In this document: piece after piece, positions 19,417 to 29,711 of the stretch | How positions within the stretch are numbered: the stretch's first letter is position 1 | Layout: each line of letters opens with the position of its first letter | The notes under the pieces: model-generated | Seen by the model: the letters and a program-made list of their open reading frames with translations, nothing else | What the model was told of the DNA's origin: nothing | The model's database searches: none | Position numbers and translations under genes: made by a program | Assembly (NCBI RefSeq): GCF_029277985.1 | Contig: NZ_CP119546.1 | Location: forward strand, 2,170,001-2,234,000 | From: Providencia stuartii | GTDB taxonomy: Bacteria > Pseudomonadota > Gammaproteobacteria > Enterobacterales > Enterobacteriaceae | Direction of reading: 5' to 3' | Length of the DNA stretch: 64,000 nucleotides

Positions 19417-19709
19417 ATCAAACTCTTTATCAAAATATAGAAATATTTAAACCCATTCTCATCATAAACTAGAATGAGCGTATCCGTCACGATGAATCAT
19501 GAACTGATACGCTTATTGCTGTTAAAAGCGTCAAAAGATAACTGGAATGTGTTATCAATAGCTTTTTATAAGGCAATAAAAGCAAATAAATAGACTAAAA
19601 ATATGCAAAGAAACTGCAAGAAGTGTTTTTTATATTTCATATTGAGACTTGACTGTCTACAATGGCAAAATATTTGCTAAAGTTGGGTCGTAAACTCTAG
19701 GGAGATAAT
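19417..19709. other. Region between yciA and the Pmp3-like gene, with an imperfect hairpin
   Basis: Divergent intergenic DNA. AGCGTATC (19477-19484) can pair with GATACGCT (19506-19513), giving an extended imperfect stem with a 21-nt loop and no T-run. No ORF is evident. Confidence 0.4.
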
Positions 19710-19904
19710 ATGAGATTGATATTGGCAATTTTATTACCTTGGTTACAGTTTTTTACTATCGGTCGCCCATTCGCCGGCATTATTTGCCTCATTCTACAAA
19801 TTACGTTAATTGGTTGGCTTCCTGCCGCAATTTGGTCAGTGTATGCCTTATCCCAATACAATACAGATAAGAAAATAGATCAGGCTCTCGGAAGAGGTCG
19901 TTAA
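19710..19904 (+). CDS. Small Pmp3/YqaE-like membrane protein
   Basis: A 64-residue protein with two hydrophobic segments (about 3-18 and 22-48) and a short charged C-terminus. The spacing Pro...FF..GRP.AGI......GW.PA.IW.VYAL resembles the Pmp3/YqaE (UPF0057) stress-related membrane family. The family match is from pattern only. GGGAGATAAT precedes the ATG and a strong terminator follows, so it looks like a real monocistronic gene. It is not in this position in E. coli. Confidence 0.65.
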   Translation: MRLILAILLPWLQFFTIGRPFAGIICLILQITLIGWLPAAIWSVYALSQYNTDKKIDQALGRGR

Positions 19905-19910
19905 AAATAA

Positions 19911-19943
19911 AAAAACCTGCAAATGCAGGTTTTCTTTTTTTTT
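19911..19943. terminator. Bidirectional terminator between the Pmp3-like gene and yciB
   Basis: AACCTGC (19914-19920) and GCAGGTT (19925-19931) enclose AAAT, with an A-run on the left and a long T-run on the right. Confidence 0.85.
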
Positions 19944-19967
19944 ATTCGTAATCGCGTAACTAATCTA

Positions 19968-20522
19968 TTACTTTTCTTGTTCGATGGGTTCTTTCGACAT
20001 GTTTTTGTAAATATAAATAACACTGAGGACAGTAAAAATTAACGTTCCCGCGGTTAAACCAAACACTTTAAAATTCATCCAAGTATCCAGCGATAACCAA
20101 AACGCGATATAGATATTTAATGCCGCACAGACAATAAAGAAAATAGCCCATGCGCTATTTAATTTAACCCAATGACTATCTTGTAACTTAATTTCTTGAT
20201 TACTACCTAACATACGCTGAATTAATGGTTTTTTAGTGAACCATTGGCTGATCAGTAATGCCAAAGCAAATAATGCATAAATAATGGTTACTTTCCATTT
20301 GATAAAGGCGTCACTGTGGAAAATCAAGGTGAGGGAAGCAAACACCATCACCAGTATACAAGTGATTTTTGCGACTTTTTCGACGTGTTTATAAATCAGG
20401 TATGTTGCGAGTAATGCTAAAGGGGTTGCTACCAGTAACGCACCGCTGGCATAAAAAATATCATAACTTTTATAGACAATAAAAAATATCACCAAAGGGA
20501 TAAAATCAATAAGTTGTTTCAT
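19968..20522 (-). CDS. yciB: Inner-membrane septation protein YciB
   Basis: Polytopic inner-membrane protein linked to cell-envelope integrity and cell division in enterobacteria. About five hydrophobic segments are present. The central [22 protein letters not shown] and the [10 protein letters not shown] motif match E. coli YciB closely. The ATG at 20522 fits homology ([11 protein letters not shown]). A GTG at 20537 would add five residues and cannot be strictly excluded. Length from 20522 is 184 residues. Confidence 0.93.
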   Translation of the reverse strand: MKQLIDFIPLVIFFIVYKSYDIFYASGALLVATPLALLATYLIYKHVEKVAKITCILVMVFASLTLIFHSDAFIKWKVTIIYALFALALLISQWFTKKPLIQRMLGSNQEIKLQDSHWVKLNSAWAIFFIVCAALNIYIAFWLSLDTWMNFKVFGLTAGTLIFTVLSVIYIYKNMSKEPIEQEK

Positions 20523-20749
20523 AACAGTGAGTACCACAGCCTCGCATAAAGATAATGGGGTAGTTTAACCGATTTTTAGATGAGTTGTTAAGAATTTGCT
20601 TCTTTTTACCAATAAACACGCTTTGTTACCAATCATATTTGCATTATTTTACGGTTATTTGAGATAAGTGATAGATAATCTTTGATACTTCAGATATATA
20701 TAGTATCTATAATAATTTAACTCATTAATTTTTAGAGAGTTTTCTGACA

Positions 20750-22471
20750 ATGATAAAGGCGCGACTGTTTGTCTGGATGCCCGGCTTAGAAACGTTATTT
20801 CATTATCGTTTTGCTGACTTAGGACCTGATGTTAAAGCGGGTTTATCGGTTGCAGCAGTCGCTTTGCCTGTCGCAATTGCTTATGCTGAACTGATGGGAA
20901 TCAATGCCATTATCGGTTTATATGCATGCATTTTCCCAATGATTTTTTATGCATTATTTGGCACATCAAAACAATTGATTATCGGCCCTGACGCTGCAAC
21001 TTGTGCGGTGATTGCCGCTGCGGTTAGCCCTTTGGCGATGGGGGATGAAGCAACGCGATGGCAATTGATTATTGTTATGAGTCTCATGACGGGAATGTGG
21101 TGTTTGATTGCGGCTCGGTTTAGGTTAGGCACGTTTGCTGATTTTTTATCGCGACCAATTTTACAAGGGCTGTTAAATGGTGTTGCTATTACTATTATTG
21201 TCAGCCAAATCGGTAAAGTTTTTGGTATCGTCGATTTGCCGAGTGGTTTTATTGAGCGCTTAGTCGCTTTTCCAACCGCATTATTGGCTACCCATATTCC
21301 CACTTTGTTGATGTCAGTTATGACATTCATCATTATCATTACAATAAAAAAAATACGTAGCATGTGGCCATCATTATTGATTGCGATGATCTTTGCTACA
21401 TTCGTCAGTTATGTTTTCGACATTGAAAAATATGGAATTAGTGTGGTGGGGGATTTGGGGGAAGGGCTTCCTTTCATTCCTATGCCGCAATTTAACCCAG
21501 GATTGATGCGTGATTTAATTACCCCTTCTTTAAACTTGGCTGTCATAAGCTTTGTGAGTTTTATGATGACAGCGAGAAGTTTCGCCAGTAAAAATGGCTA
21601 TAGCATCGACGCTGATCAAGAATTACGCGCTTTAGGTATGGCCAATATTGCGTCAGCATTCTCTCAAGGATTTGCGGTTAGTGCGGCCAGTAGTCGTACC
21701 GCGGTAAATGATATGATGGGGGGGAAAACTCAGCTGGTCTCGATTGTTGCTGCTGTCGCGATTGCAATGGTGCTGCTTTTTTCTGTCGATTTATTGGAAT
21801 ATATACCGATGCCTGCATTGGGTGTGGTGTTAATTGTTTCGACGTGGTCATTGCTCAGTATTCGTAATATAGGGTCGATGCGCAAACGCAATAAGCAAGC
21901 CTTTACTCTGAGTATCTTTACACTCGGTGCGGTATTAGTTGCTGGGCTGATAAATGGTGTTGGCTTAGCGGTTTTGCTTGGATTATTACAGTTTATTCGC
22001 GTTATTTTCCGTCCAACAGACCAACTGTTAGGGGTTGATGACCAAGGGATGCTACATTCAATTTCTAAAGATAATGGCGTTCAACCTGTTGAAGGTGTGT
22101 TGATCTATCGGTTTAACTCACCATTGACCTATTTTAACGTTAATTATTTTAAAGAACGTTTAAATAAACATTTGGATAATCAGCCCAAACGTCCAGCATG
22201 GGTGATCGTTGATGCCGCTGTTAGCTTCACTCATAACGATGTAAGCGTTTTTTCTGCGTTAAATGATATCGTGACGGCGTTAAAAGCAAAAGGGGTAACA
22301 CTGGTACTGGCGGGGCGTAGAACATCAATCAACAGCTGGTTGGAGAAGAATAAAATTAATCGTTCAGACGATGACCTGTTGGTTGTACCTGATATCTATT
22401 TTGCTATTCGTCTGATCCAAAGTAAGCAACAGAAGCAGCTAAAAGAGCTGGAATCACCCGATCCCGAATAA
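20750..22471 (+). CDS. SulP-family anion transporter with STAS domain
   Basis: Probable inner-membrane anion or dicarboxylate transporter. The N-terminal 420 residues hold 10-12 hydrophobic segments with SulP landmarks (DVKAGLSVAAVALPVAIAYAELMG, FADFLSRPILQGLLNGVA, FAVSAASSRTAVNDMMGG). Residues about 450-550 form a cytoplasmic STAS domain (GVLIYRFNSPLTYFNV, AWVIVDAAVSFTHNDVS). Substrate is unknown. It may be sulfate, bicarbonate or a C4-dicarboxylate. It sits between yciB and yciC, which are adjacent in E. coli, so it is a lineage-specific insertion or relocation. Confidence 0.9.
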   Translation: MIKARLFVWMPGLETLFHYRFADLGPDVKAGLSVAAVALPVAIAYAELMGINAIIGLYACIFPMIFYALFGTSKQLIIGPDAATCAVIAAAVSPLAMGDEATRWQLIIVMSLMTGMWCLIAARFRLGTFADFLSRPILQGLLNGVAITIIVSQIGKVFGIVDLPSGFIERLVAFPTALLATHIPTLLMSVMTFIIIITIKKIRSMWPSLLIAMIFATFVSYVFDIEKYGISVVGDLGEGLPFIPMPQFNPGLMRDLITPSLNLAVISFVSFMMTARSFASKNGYSIDADQELRALGMANIASAFSQGFAVSAASSRTAVNDMMGGKTQLVSIVAAVAIAMVLLFSVDLLEYIPMPALGVVLIVSTWSLLSIRNIGSMRKRNKQAFTLSIFTLGAVLVAGLINGVGLAVLLGLLQFIRVIFRPTDQLLGVDDQGMLHSISKDNGVQPVEGVLIYRFNSPLTYFNVNYFKERLNKHLDNQPKRPAWVIVDAAVSFTHNDVSVFSALNDIVTALKAKGVTLVLAGRRTSINSWLEKNKINRSDDDLLVVPDIYFAIRLIQSKQQKQLKELESPDPE

Positions 22472-22516
22472 CGCCGAGATATTGATTAGCGTTAATGATG
22501 CTAGGCTATAAAATCA

Positions 22517-22560
22517 AACGGCACCTTAATGAGAGAACATTTAAGGTGCCGTTGAGCGTC
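22517..22560 (-). terminator. yciC terminator, possibly bidirectional
   Basis: AACGGCACCTTAA (22517-22529) pairs with TTAAGGTGCCGTT (22541-22553), a perfect 13-bp stem. T-rich sequence follows on the minus strand and more weakly on the plus strand. Confidence 0.8.
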
Positions 22561-22578
22561 ATTTTTAATCAGTAATGA

Positions 22579-23331
22579 TTACTTTTGAGTGATCAGCATA
22601 TATAACCGATAAAAATACAACAACGCGAAAGCAGCAATGATGTTGTTGATGAAAAAGGACAACCCATTAGCAACGATGTGATTGAGTTGGAGTTTGTTAA
22701 TTAATATGCTGACGAGCATTTGCGATGCCATCCAAATCAGAACCATCGGTAATACCACTCGCCAGTTGGCATAGGCCATTTTCCAACTTTTCCCCATTGC
22801 GCTAAAGGGATTAACATTTTCACTCATGAGTACCGCGGGGGCTAATGAGAAGCCAATAGCCAGCACTATCCCTGGGATCAGCATAATAGTGATGCCGAGT
22901 TGCACCAGCAAAGAGCAGACAACTAACAGCAAAAACATAGAAGGCGCTTTAGGTAAAGATGCTGATAACGCTTGAGTTGCGGTGATGTCTTCGCCACGGG
23001 ATAACCCCGCAATATAGGATAAAACACCGCAAATCAAGATTAGGCTACCAAAGGTAACCGATAGGATAAGACCAAAAGAAACGCGTAAGATACTGCTTTT
23101 ATCTTCTTCCGAAAGGTCTTGTACCCAATTTTGTAAGCCTGAATTTCCTGAATCAATTAATTGTGCCTGTGCATTATACAAAACGGCAAGCATATGGGCA
23201 TTTGGTACCATTATTGCGTAAATCACAACACTGACAACCGTTGCTAACAGCACAATTGTGAATAGGCCACCCAACTGATTCTTGAAAAAATTCACACTAT
23301 CATTGATGAGTGAGTTGGCCGAAATGGACAT
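22579..23331 (-). CDS. yciC: UPF0259 membrane protein YciC
   Basis: Inner-membrane protein of unknown function with about six hydrophobic segments. Recognised from the N-terminus MSISANSLINDSVNFFKNQ and from NPFSAMGKSWKMAYANWRVVLPM, both typical of the enterobacterial YciC family. Length 250 versus 247 in E. coli. It is divergent from ompW as in E. coli, but separated from yciB by the SulP gene. Confidence 0.9.
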   Translation of the reverse strand: MSISANSLINDSVNFFKNQLGGLFTIVLLATVVSVVIYAIMVPNAHMLAVLYNAQAQLIDSGNSGLQNWVQDLSEEDKSSILRVSFGLILSVTFGSLILICGVLSYIAGLSRGEDITATQALSASLPKAPSMFLLLVVCSLLVQLGITIMLIPGIVLAIGFSLAPAVLMSENVNPFSAMGKSWKMAYANWRVVLPMVLIWMASQMLVSILINKLQLNHIVANGLSFFINNIIAAFALLYFYRLYMLITQK

Positions 23332-23752
23332 GTAACTGCTCCTATCTACAAAAACGGGACAAAATTTTAGGTGATTGTAACCGAGTATCTAACGTATAGG
23401 TAGAGAAAGTTCAGATAAGACGAGGGGTGAGCAAAAAAGGATAAATGCGGATTGTTATTTCATGAAGGACTATTGTTATCTTAAATAGATCTAACTCTAC
23501 ATAAGATGCATTTAAAATATAATTTATATCTTTTGAATAAAATAACAAAAGCGAGGGATCAATTCTTATTTTAAACGTATACCTGACAAAAATTGATTTA
23601 AATCAAAATTAAAAAATTTATAAATGAAATAATAAATTCAACGTAGTCAGATTAGGTCATTTTTATTAAAAGATGTGATCTTGATTTGAACATTAAATAA
23701 AATTAAACGGTATATTTTATACCAAAATAAAAACACAGGAATGGGATTAATA
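23332..23752. other. Divergent yciC/ompW control region
   Basis: 421 bp of very AT-rich DNA without an ORF. The clearest signal is the perfect FNR box at 23593-23606, listed separately. A TATTTTAT element near 23711 could be an ompW -10. Confidence 0.5.
23593..23606. promoter_or_regulatory. FNR box upstream of ompW
   Basis: TTGATTTAAATCAA is an exact FNR consensus (TTGAT-N4-ATCAA), 147 bp before the ompW start. ompW is a known FNR-controlled gene in E. coli, so this site probably drives oxygen-dependent expression. Confidence 0.75.
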
Positions 23753-24388
23753 ATGAAAAAACTCACTGCGCTTGTCTTAGCTGCTGCAACTCTTGCACCA
23801 GCAGCTTCATTTGCTCATGAAGCTGGCGATTTTATTTTCCGTGCGGGTACTGCAACTGTTCGTCCAAATGCAGGATCTGAAGATGTATTAAATCTTGGTC
23901 ACTTTAATGCGAATAATAATACTCAATTAGGTCTGACATTCAGCTACATGGTGACAGATAATATTGGTGTGGAATTATTAGCTGCGACACCATTTGAGCA
24001 TAAAGTTAGTTTAGGTGAATTAGGTAATATTGCGACAGTCCATCATTTACCACCAACATTAATGGCGCAATATTATTTTGGTAGCAAAGAAGATAAATTA
24101 CGCCCATACCTAGGTGCGGGTCTTAACTATACCTTCTTCTTTGATGAGAAATTCAATTCAGGTGCTAAACAGCTTGGTTTGAGCGACCTAGACCTATCAA
24201 GCTCATGGGGCTTTGCTGCACAAGCAGGTATGGACTACATGCTAACGGATAATTGGATGTTGAACGCTTCAGTTTGGTGGATGGATATCGACACTGACGT
24301 TAAATTCAAATTCCAAGGTGAGCAACATAAAATTGATACTCGCTTAGACCCATTTGTATTTATGTTTGGTGCGGGTTACCGTTTCTAA
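23753..24388 (+). CDS. ompW: Outer-membrane protein OmpW
   Basis: Small eight-stranded beta-barrel of the outer membrane. The ATG at 23753 gives a signal peptide (MKKLTALVLAAATLAPAASF, cleavage after FAHA-like residues) and a 211-residue product close to E. coli OmpW (212). An in-frame ATG at 23741 would add four residues but spoil the signal start. Barrel landmarks are DFIFRAGTATVRPN, LGLTFSYMVTDNIGVELLAATPF, PTLMAQYYFG and a C-terminal aromatic FMFGAGYRF with terminal Phe. Confidence 0.95.
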   Translation: MKKLTALVLAAATLAPAASFAHEAGDFIFRAGTATVRPNAGSEDVLNLGHFNANNNTQLGLTFSYMVTDNIGVELLAATPFEHKVSLGELGNIATVHHLPPTLMAQYYFGSKEDKLRPYLGAGLNYTFFFDEKFNSGAKQLGLSDLDLSSSWGFAAQAGMDYMLTDNWMLNASVWWMDIDTDVKFKFQGEQHKIDTRLDPFVFMFGAGYRF

Positions 24389-24455
24389 TCAATTTGTATT
24401 GAAGACCTTAGATAATAGGTAAAAAATTAACTCTAATGGATGAGAGTGTCATCGT

Positions 24456-24487
24456 AAATCCGAGAATCTATATTCTCGGATTTTTTT
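24456..24487 (+). terminator. ompW terminator
   Basis: AAATCCGAGAAT (24456-24467) pairs with ATTCTCGGATTT (24472-24483), a 12-bp stem with CTAT loop leading into a T-run. Confidence 0.9.
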
Positions 24488-24639
24488 ATTAAGAAATAAT
24501 ATATCCGAAAAATAATCGCTGAGTTTTTATAAATTATCTGTCAGGAAATAATAAAGCCACATCTTTTAACAATAATTAAACATGCGCGTAACTCATTGCG
24601 TTATAATAAATGGCAGTGATCATTTTATTGAGATATATA

Positions 24640-24688
24640 AAATTAATTTAGGCTATCAATATCAGCCCAAATTGAGCTGATATTGATA
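24640..24688 (-). terminator. Hairpin after the BON lipoprotein gene
   Basis: TATCAATATCAGC (24654-24666) pairs perfectly with GCTGATATTGATA (24676-24688). On the minus strand it is followed by AT-rich sequence with several T, fitting a terminator for the gene at 24707-25021. Confidence 0.65.
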
Positions 24689-24706
24689 AAATTGACAGGT
24701 AACCGT

Positions 24707-25021
24707 TTAGCGGATTTTCATTGAATCAATCACAGACTGAACGCCTTTGACCTTTTTCGTTGTTTCAATCGCTTTATTAGCGTCAGCTCTTGAATCAACA
24801 AAACCACTTAATTGCACTCGGCCTTTAAAGGTTTCAACACTAATTTGTGTTGATTTTAAATCCTTCTCAGCCAGTAGCGCTGATTTTACTTTAGTTGTAA
24901 TGACGGTATCATCAATATAACCACCGGTACCTTCAGATTTGTCTGTTGGTGCGCAGGCCGCGAGTGTGAAAGCCATAAAGATAGCGACAAATAATGCACT
25001 AACGGATTTGAATAATTTCAT
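24707..25021 (-). CDS. BON-domain lipoprotein
   Basis: 104-residue predicted lipoprotein: hydrophobic signal with lipobox LAAC, then a linker and one BON domain (about 38-104) containing TTKVKSALLAEKDLKSTQISVETFKGRVQLSGFV. BON domains bind phospholipid or envelope surfaces. The architecture resembles a single-domain version of OsmY or of DolP-type lipoproteins. I do not assign a gene name. It stands alone between ompW and trpA, where E. coli has the stress genes yciGFE, so an envelope-stress role is possible but inferred. Confidence 0.85.
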   Translation of the reverse strand: MKLFKSVSALFVAIFMAFTLAACAPTDKSEGTGGYIDDTVITTKVKSALLAEKDLKSTQISVETFKGRVQLSGFVDSRADANKAIETTKKVKGVQSVIDSMKIR

Positions 25022-25195
25022 CCTTTTATCTCCTAACGTTTCAAACTACAAAATACGTTGATTGTTAAGTCATCCAGCAAAAATTTATCAGAGACTATAG
25101 ATCATGGTGTATCACTGATAGTTTTAGTATCAGTAGAAAGCGAAAAAAATTCAACTTAAAGAAGAAAATAGTGGGTATAAAATAGATAGGGTAGA

Positions 25196-25225
25196 CAGAT
25201 TGCCATATAAGATATGGGCAATCTG
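25196..25225 (-). terminator. trp operon 3' hairpin
   Basis: CAGATTGCC (25196-25204) pairs perfectly with GGCAATCTG (25217-25225), 17 bp beyond the trpA stop. The following minus-strand sequence has only a loose T-rich tract, so it may be a weak or Rho-assisted terminator. Confidence 0.6.
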
Positions 25226-25241
25226 TCGTTATGGTTACAGG

Positions 25242-26048
25242 TTATTTTTGTGTAGCTGCTTTCATTTTTCTCACAAATTGAGTTAATTCAGCTAGCATGA
25301 TATCTGGGCGTTGCAGATTATTCTCAATAATTTTCACAACAGCAGAACCTGAAATCGCTCCCGCAGCGCCATTGGCAATAGCTTCACTGACTTGTGCTGG
25401 TTCAGAGATACCAAACCCTTGTAGAGCAGGGGCTGCCTGATATTGGCTTAATTGACTAATGAGGTTAGTCAATGGTATTTCAGCACGTTTTTCTGTCCCA
25501 GTGACACCAGCACGGGATAATAGATACGTATAACCTTCGCTATACTCCCCAATTTGCTTAATTAATGCTTCATCAGCATTGGGTGGGCAGATGAAAATGG
25601 GGGCAATACCGTGAGCAATTGCAGATTGACGAAATGGTGTTGATTCTCGCATAGGTACATCTGCAACTAATACAGAATCTACGCCAGCTTGCTGGCAACG
25701 CGAATAAAAATGATCAATGCCATTACTGAACACTAAATTAGCATAAACTAATAAGCCAATTGGCATGTCAGGATGTGTTTGTCTAATACGAGCTAAAAGT
25801 TCAAAACATAGCGTTGGTGTAATATCACTTTTAAATGCCCTTAAGTTGGCATTTTGAATGGTAGGCCCATCAGCAAGTGGATCCGAAAATGGAATACCAA
25901 TTTCTAAGGCATCTGCGCCACCAGCAATTAAAGCATCAATAATTTTCAGCGAAAGTTCAGCGTCAGGATCACCTAATGTGACGAATGGAACGAATGCACC
26001 TTGGTTTACACTGCTCAAACGCTTAAAAAGTTGTGTATAGCGTTCCAT
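25242..26048 (-). CDS. trpA: Tryptophan synthase alpha chain
   Basis: Cleaves indole-3-glycerol phosphate to indole and glyceraldehyde-3-phosphate, channelling indole to TrpB. The TIM-barrel landmarks [18 protein letters not shown] (catalytic Glu and Asp) and [12 protein letters not shown] are present, and [24 protein letters not shown] forms the phosphate site. 268 residues as in E. coli. Its ATG shares one base with the trpB stop (TAATG), so the two are translationally coupled. Confidence 0.98.
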   Translation of the reverse strand: MERYTQLFKRLSSVNQGAFVPFVTLGDPDAELSLKIIDALIAGGADALEIGIPFSDPLADGPTIQNANLRAFKSDITPTLCFELLARIRQTHPDMPIGLLVYANLVFSNGIDHFYSRCQQAGVDSVLVADVPMRESTPFRQSAIAHGIAPIFICPPNADEALIKQIGEYSEGYTYLLSRAGVTGTEKRAEIPLTNLISQLSQYQAAPALQGFGISEPAQVSEAIANGAAGAISGSAVVKIIENNLQRPDIMLAELTQFVRKMKAATQK

Positions 26049-27250
26049 TAGATTTCTCCCTTGCTTTTTAAAATATCGTGTACTGTAAAAATATCTTTAT
26101 CGCCACGGCCCGATAGATTAACGATCAACAATTGCTCTTTATTTGGCTCTTGTTCAGCCAGCTTCAGGGCATAAGCGAGCGCATGAGATGATTCTAGCGC
26201 GGGGATGATCCCTTCTTTGCGAGATAACAGTTTAAAAGCCGTTAAGGCTTCATCGTCAGTAATAGAGACATAATCTGCTCGGCCAATACTATTCAAATGC
26301 GCATGCTGAGGGCCGACAGAAGGGAAATCCAGTCCTGCTGAAATTGAGTAAGACTCTTCGATTTGTCCTTCGTCAGTTTGCATCATGGGGGATTTCATTC
26401 CAAAGTAGATCCCAACACGGCCATGTTTAAGTGGGGCACCATGTTGACCGGTTTCTATCCCCAATCCGGCAGGTTCCACACCGATTAAACGGACATTTTC
26501 TTCTGGAATAAATGAAGCAAATAGACCAATCGCATTTGAACCACCGCCAATACAGGCGATGACGGCATCGGGTAAACGGCCTTCTTTTTCCAAAATTTGT
26601 TGTTTCGCTTCATCACCAATCATGCGTTGGAAATCGCGTACAATTGTTGGATATGGGTGTGGACCCGCTGCCGTTCCCAACAGATAATGCGCTTTGTCAT
26701 AACTGCCAGACCAGTCTCTAAGCGCTTCATTACACGCATCTTTTAATGTCGCTGAACCACTGTGTACAGGAATGACTTCTGCGCCCATTAATTTCATGCG
26801 AAAGACGTTAGGTGATTGGCGTTCTACATCTTTTGCCCCCATATAAATACGGCATTTCATATTAAGTAATGCGCAAGCGAGTGCTGTCGCTACACCATGC
26901 TGACCCGCGCCTGTTTCAGCGATAATCTCGGTTTTGCCCATTCTTTTAGCTAATAACGCTTGGCCTAATACTTGGTTGGTTTTATGTGCACCACCGTGTA
27001 GCAAGTCTTCACGCTTAAGGTAAAGCTTTGTTTTAGTACCGTCGGTTAAGTTTCGGCAGAGTGTGAGCGCCGTTGGTCGACCCGCATAGTTTTTGAGTAA
27101 GTCATGAAACTCTTTTATAAATTGAGGATCGTTTTGTGCGTCAATAAATGCATCTTCAAGCTGATTAAGCGCAGGGATTAAAATCTCTGGAACATATTGT
27201 CCACCAAATTCACCGAAGTAGGGATCTAATTTACTCATTTTATTATTCAT
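26048..27250 (-). CDS. trpB: Tryptophan synthase beta chain
   Basis: PLP enzyme joining indole and serine to tryptophan. The PLP lysine lies in [24 protein letters not shown], the phosphate-binding loop is [10 protein letters not shown], and [14 protein letters not shown] is also conserved. The reading frame allows two starts: 27250 (400 residues) and 27238 (396 residues, nearest to the 397 of E. coli). The ribosome binding site does not clearly choose. It overlaps trpA by one base. Confidence 0.97.
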   Translation of the reverse strand: MNNKMSKLDPYFGEFGGQYVPEILIPALNQLEDAFIDAQNDPQFIKEFHDLLKNYAGRPTALTLCRNLTDGTKTKLYLKREDLLHGGAHKTNQVLGQALLAKRMGKTEIIAETGAGQHGVATALACALLNMKCRIYMGAKDVERQSPNVFRMKLMGAEVIPVHSGSATLKDACNEALRDWSGSYDKAHYLLGTAAGPHPYPTIVRDFQRMIGDEAKQQILEKEGRLPDAVIACIGGGSNAIGLFASFIPEENVRLIGVEPAGLGIETGQHGAPLKHGRVGIYFGMKSPMMQTDEGQIEESYSISAGLDFPSVGPQHAHLNSIGRADYVSITDDEALTAFKLLSRKEGIIPALESSHALAYALKLAEQEPNKEQLLIVNLSGRGDKDIFTVHDILKSKGEI

Positions 27251-27325
27251 CTCTTTATGTCATGCGACTTAATTAGGGTTCAGTTTAGGGCGTTGAAGCC
27301 AAATATAATGCCAATCAATGGGGCA

Positions 27326-28687
27326 TTAGCTGGCTAAACAACTGAAAACTTGTTTGATCTTTGTCTCGCTTTTGATACCAGGTTCAACTTCGACACCGGA
27401 GTTAAAATCAAGGCCATTGCATAATAGTGTTGCCGCTTGTCGACAATTGTCAGCGTTTAATCCGCCGGCAACCATAACGCGGAACGGACTATGACTAGGT
27501 ATTTTTTCCCAATCAAAGGTGTGTCCGCTGCCACCAGCGCCATTATCGAGAACGAGTAGGTCAATGGGTTGTCCTTCAAACTGACTAAAGTCAGGTTGCG
27601 ACATGTTGACCGCTTTCCAAATTTCACAATGTTTAGGTAAGATAGCGCGCAGATTTTGCACATAGTCGATATCTTCATTGCCATGCAGTTGTACCGCGGA
27701 GAGTGCGAGTTGTTCTACCATGTGGGCAATAAAATCAGTAGATTGATCACGAAATACACCGACATATTGTAGAGGTACAGTATGGACAATCTGTTTTGCT
27801 TGTGACAGTGTCACTTTTCTCGGGGAGCTTTCAGCAAAAATCAGTCCTCCGTATGTTGCGCCAGCTGTGAGGGCGGCTTTAGCATCTTGGCCTCGAGTAA
27901 GTCCACAGACTTTATGTTCACCGATTAATAATTTTTGTAATCCTTTGTCGATATCCGCTTGTTCCATCAATGCACTGCCAATTAGAAAACCATTTACGTA
28001 CTGGCTTAAGGCTTGAATATGTTGATGACGGTGAATACCTGACTCACTGATGATAATCGTCTCTTTTGGTAAACGTGGTGCGAGTTGACGCGTTCGGTTT
28101 AAATCTATCGAGAGGTCACGTAAATCACGGTTGTTAATACCGACAACGTGTGCTTTTAGCTTTATGGCGCGTTGTAATTCTTCTTCATTACTGACTTCGG
28201 TTAATACACCCATATTTAATTGGTGTGCGACGTCAGCGAGTGCAATATATTCCTCATCATTGACGACGGAGAGCATTAATAAGATAGCATCTGCCTGATA
28301 ATACCGCGCAAGGTAAATTTGGTAAGGGTCGACAATGAAATCCTTACATAAAACCGGTTGTTTAACGGTATTGCTAACGATGGTCAGGTACGCCATATCA
28401 CCTTGGAAGTACTTCTCATCGGTTAAGACAGAAATCGCGGAAGCATAGGGGGCATATATGTTGGCAATCACTGCCGGATCAAAGTCTTCTCTGATTAATC
28501 CTTTTGATGGCGATGCTTTTTTACATTCAAGTATGAAAGCCGGTTTTTTTGCTGATAAGGCTTCATAGAAACTGCGGCTAGCAGGGGTGACTTGACCAAT
28601 GAAGCTATCCAAAGGCTGTTTAGCTTTGCGCGCCGCTAAATACGTTAGCTTATCATTAACAATTTTTTGTAATACAGTCGCTTTCAT
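27326..28687 (-). CDS. trpCF: Bifunctional indole-3-glycerol-phosphate synthase / phosphoribosylanthranilate isomerase
   Basis: Fusion of two TIM-barrel enzymes catalysing consecutive tryptophan steps. Residues about 1-255 are the TrpC synthase (ECKKASPSKGLIREDFDP, CKDFIVDPYQIYLARYYQADAILL). Residues about 258-453 are the TrpF isomerase (KVCGLTRGQDA, VQLHGNED, DLLVLDNGAGGSG, GLDFNSGVE). The same fusion is found in E. coli. The start is one base away from the trpD stop. Confidence 0.98.
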   Translation of the reverse strand: MKATVLQKIVNDKLTYLAARKAKQPLDSFIGQVTPASRSFYEALSAKKPAFILECKKASPSKGLIREDFDPAVIANIYAPYASAISVLTDEKYFQGDMAYLTIVSNTVKQPVLCKDFIVDPYQIYLARYYQADAILLMLSVVNDEEYIALADVAHQLNMGVLTEVSNEEELQRAIKLKAHVVGINNRDLRDLSIDLNRTRQLAPRLPKETIIISESGIHRHQHIQALSQYVNGFLIGSALMEQADIDKGLQKLLIGEHKVCGLTRGQDAKAALTAGATYGGLIFAESSPRKVTLSQAKQIVHTVPLQYVGVFRDQSTDFIAHMVEQLALSAVQLHGNEDIDYVQNLRAILPKHCEIWKAVNMSQPDFSQFEGQPIDLLVLDNGAGGSGHTFDWEKIPSHSPFRVMVAGGLNADNCRQAATLLCNGLDFNSGVEVEPGIKSETKIKQVFSCLAS

Positions 28688-28688
28688 T

Positions 28689-29690
28689 TTATTGGTTCCT
28701 TGACGCTAGAGCAGTAACACGATCATACGCGGCACCACTACGAATAATATTTAGAGCATGTTCGCTATTGGCCTTGAGGTCTTCAAAGCCATTAATACGC
28801 ATTAGCATGGCAACATTCGCTGCAACGGCGGCTTCGTGGGCTGGTTTTCCGTGACCCTGTAACAAATTGCTCAACAAAATCCGATTTTCATCGGGCGTTC
28901 CACCTTCTAGGTCAGACAGCTGATACGGTTGCAAACCAAAATCACTGGCAGTGAGCTGATAAAAAGATAAAGTTCCTTGATTGAGCTCTGCAACTTGAGT
29001 TGTTGCATGAAGAGAGACTTCATCCATTCCTCCACTGTGTACCACAGCTGCACGTGTAAAACCAAGCATTTGTAGCGTTTTTGCTACAGGTTCAACCAAT
29101 GTTTCTTGATACACACCAATTAAGGCAATAGGTGGGCGTGCAGGATTAATCAGTGGCCCCAGTACATTGAATAAAGTTCGTGTTTTTAGTTGGGTACGTA
29201 CAGGCGCCGCATGGCGAAAACCACTGTGATATTGTGGGGCAAATAAGAAACACACGCCTAATTCATCTAGTGCATCGCGCGCGCTTTGGGCACTTAAATC
29301 CAATGAAATACCAAAAGCAGCGAGTAAATCCGAAGAGCCTGAGCGGCTAGATACACTACGGTTGCCATGCTTAGCCACTTTAATACCCGCTTGTGCGGCA
29401 ACAAAAGCACTGGCTGTAGAGATATTGATACTATTTGCACCATCACCTCCTGTACCGACAATATCGCTGAAGGGGTAATCAGGACGTGGAAAAGGTTGCG
29501 CATTTTCTAGGCAAGCCAATGCTGCACCAGCAATCTCTTCTGGTTGTTCACCACGCATTTTCATGCTGACTAATACACCGGCTAATTGCGCCTCAGTTAA
29601 TTCACCGCGAATGATGGCATTAAATAATTGTTGGCTTTCTTGTTGTGTCAGCGCTTGGGCACGGAATAATTTATCGAAAATAGTTTGCAT
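28689..29690 (-). CDS. trpD: Anthranilate phosphoribosyltransferase
   Basis: Transfers phosphoribosyl from PRPP to anthranilate. The PRPP loop [19 protein letters not shown] is intact, followed by [21 protein letters not shown]. 333 residues. In E. coli this enzyme is fused to the glutaminase (TrpGD). Here it is a free protein, 21 nt after trpG, as in Serratia and relatives. Confidence 0.98.
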   Translation of the reverse strand: MQTIFDKLFRAQALTQQESQQLFNAIIRGELTEAQLAGVLVSMKMRGEQPEEIAGAALACLENAQPFPRPDYPFSDIVGTGGDGANSINISTASAFVAAQAGIKVAKHGNRSVSSRSGSSDLLAAFGISLDLSAQSARDALDELGVCFLFAPQYHSGFRHAAPVRTQLKTRTLFNVLGPLINPARPPIALIGVYQETLVEPVAKTLQMLGFTRAAVVHSGGMDEVSLHATTQVAELNQGTLSFYQLTASDFGLQPYQLSDLEGGTPDENRILLSNLLQGHGKPAHEAAVAANVAMLMRINGFEDLKANSEHALNIIRSGAAYDRVTALASRNQ

Positions 29691-29711
29691 AATAGGTTCT
29701 CTCTTCCCTGG

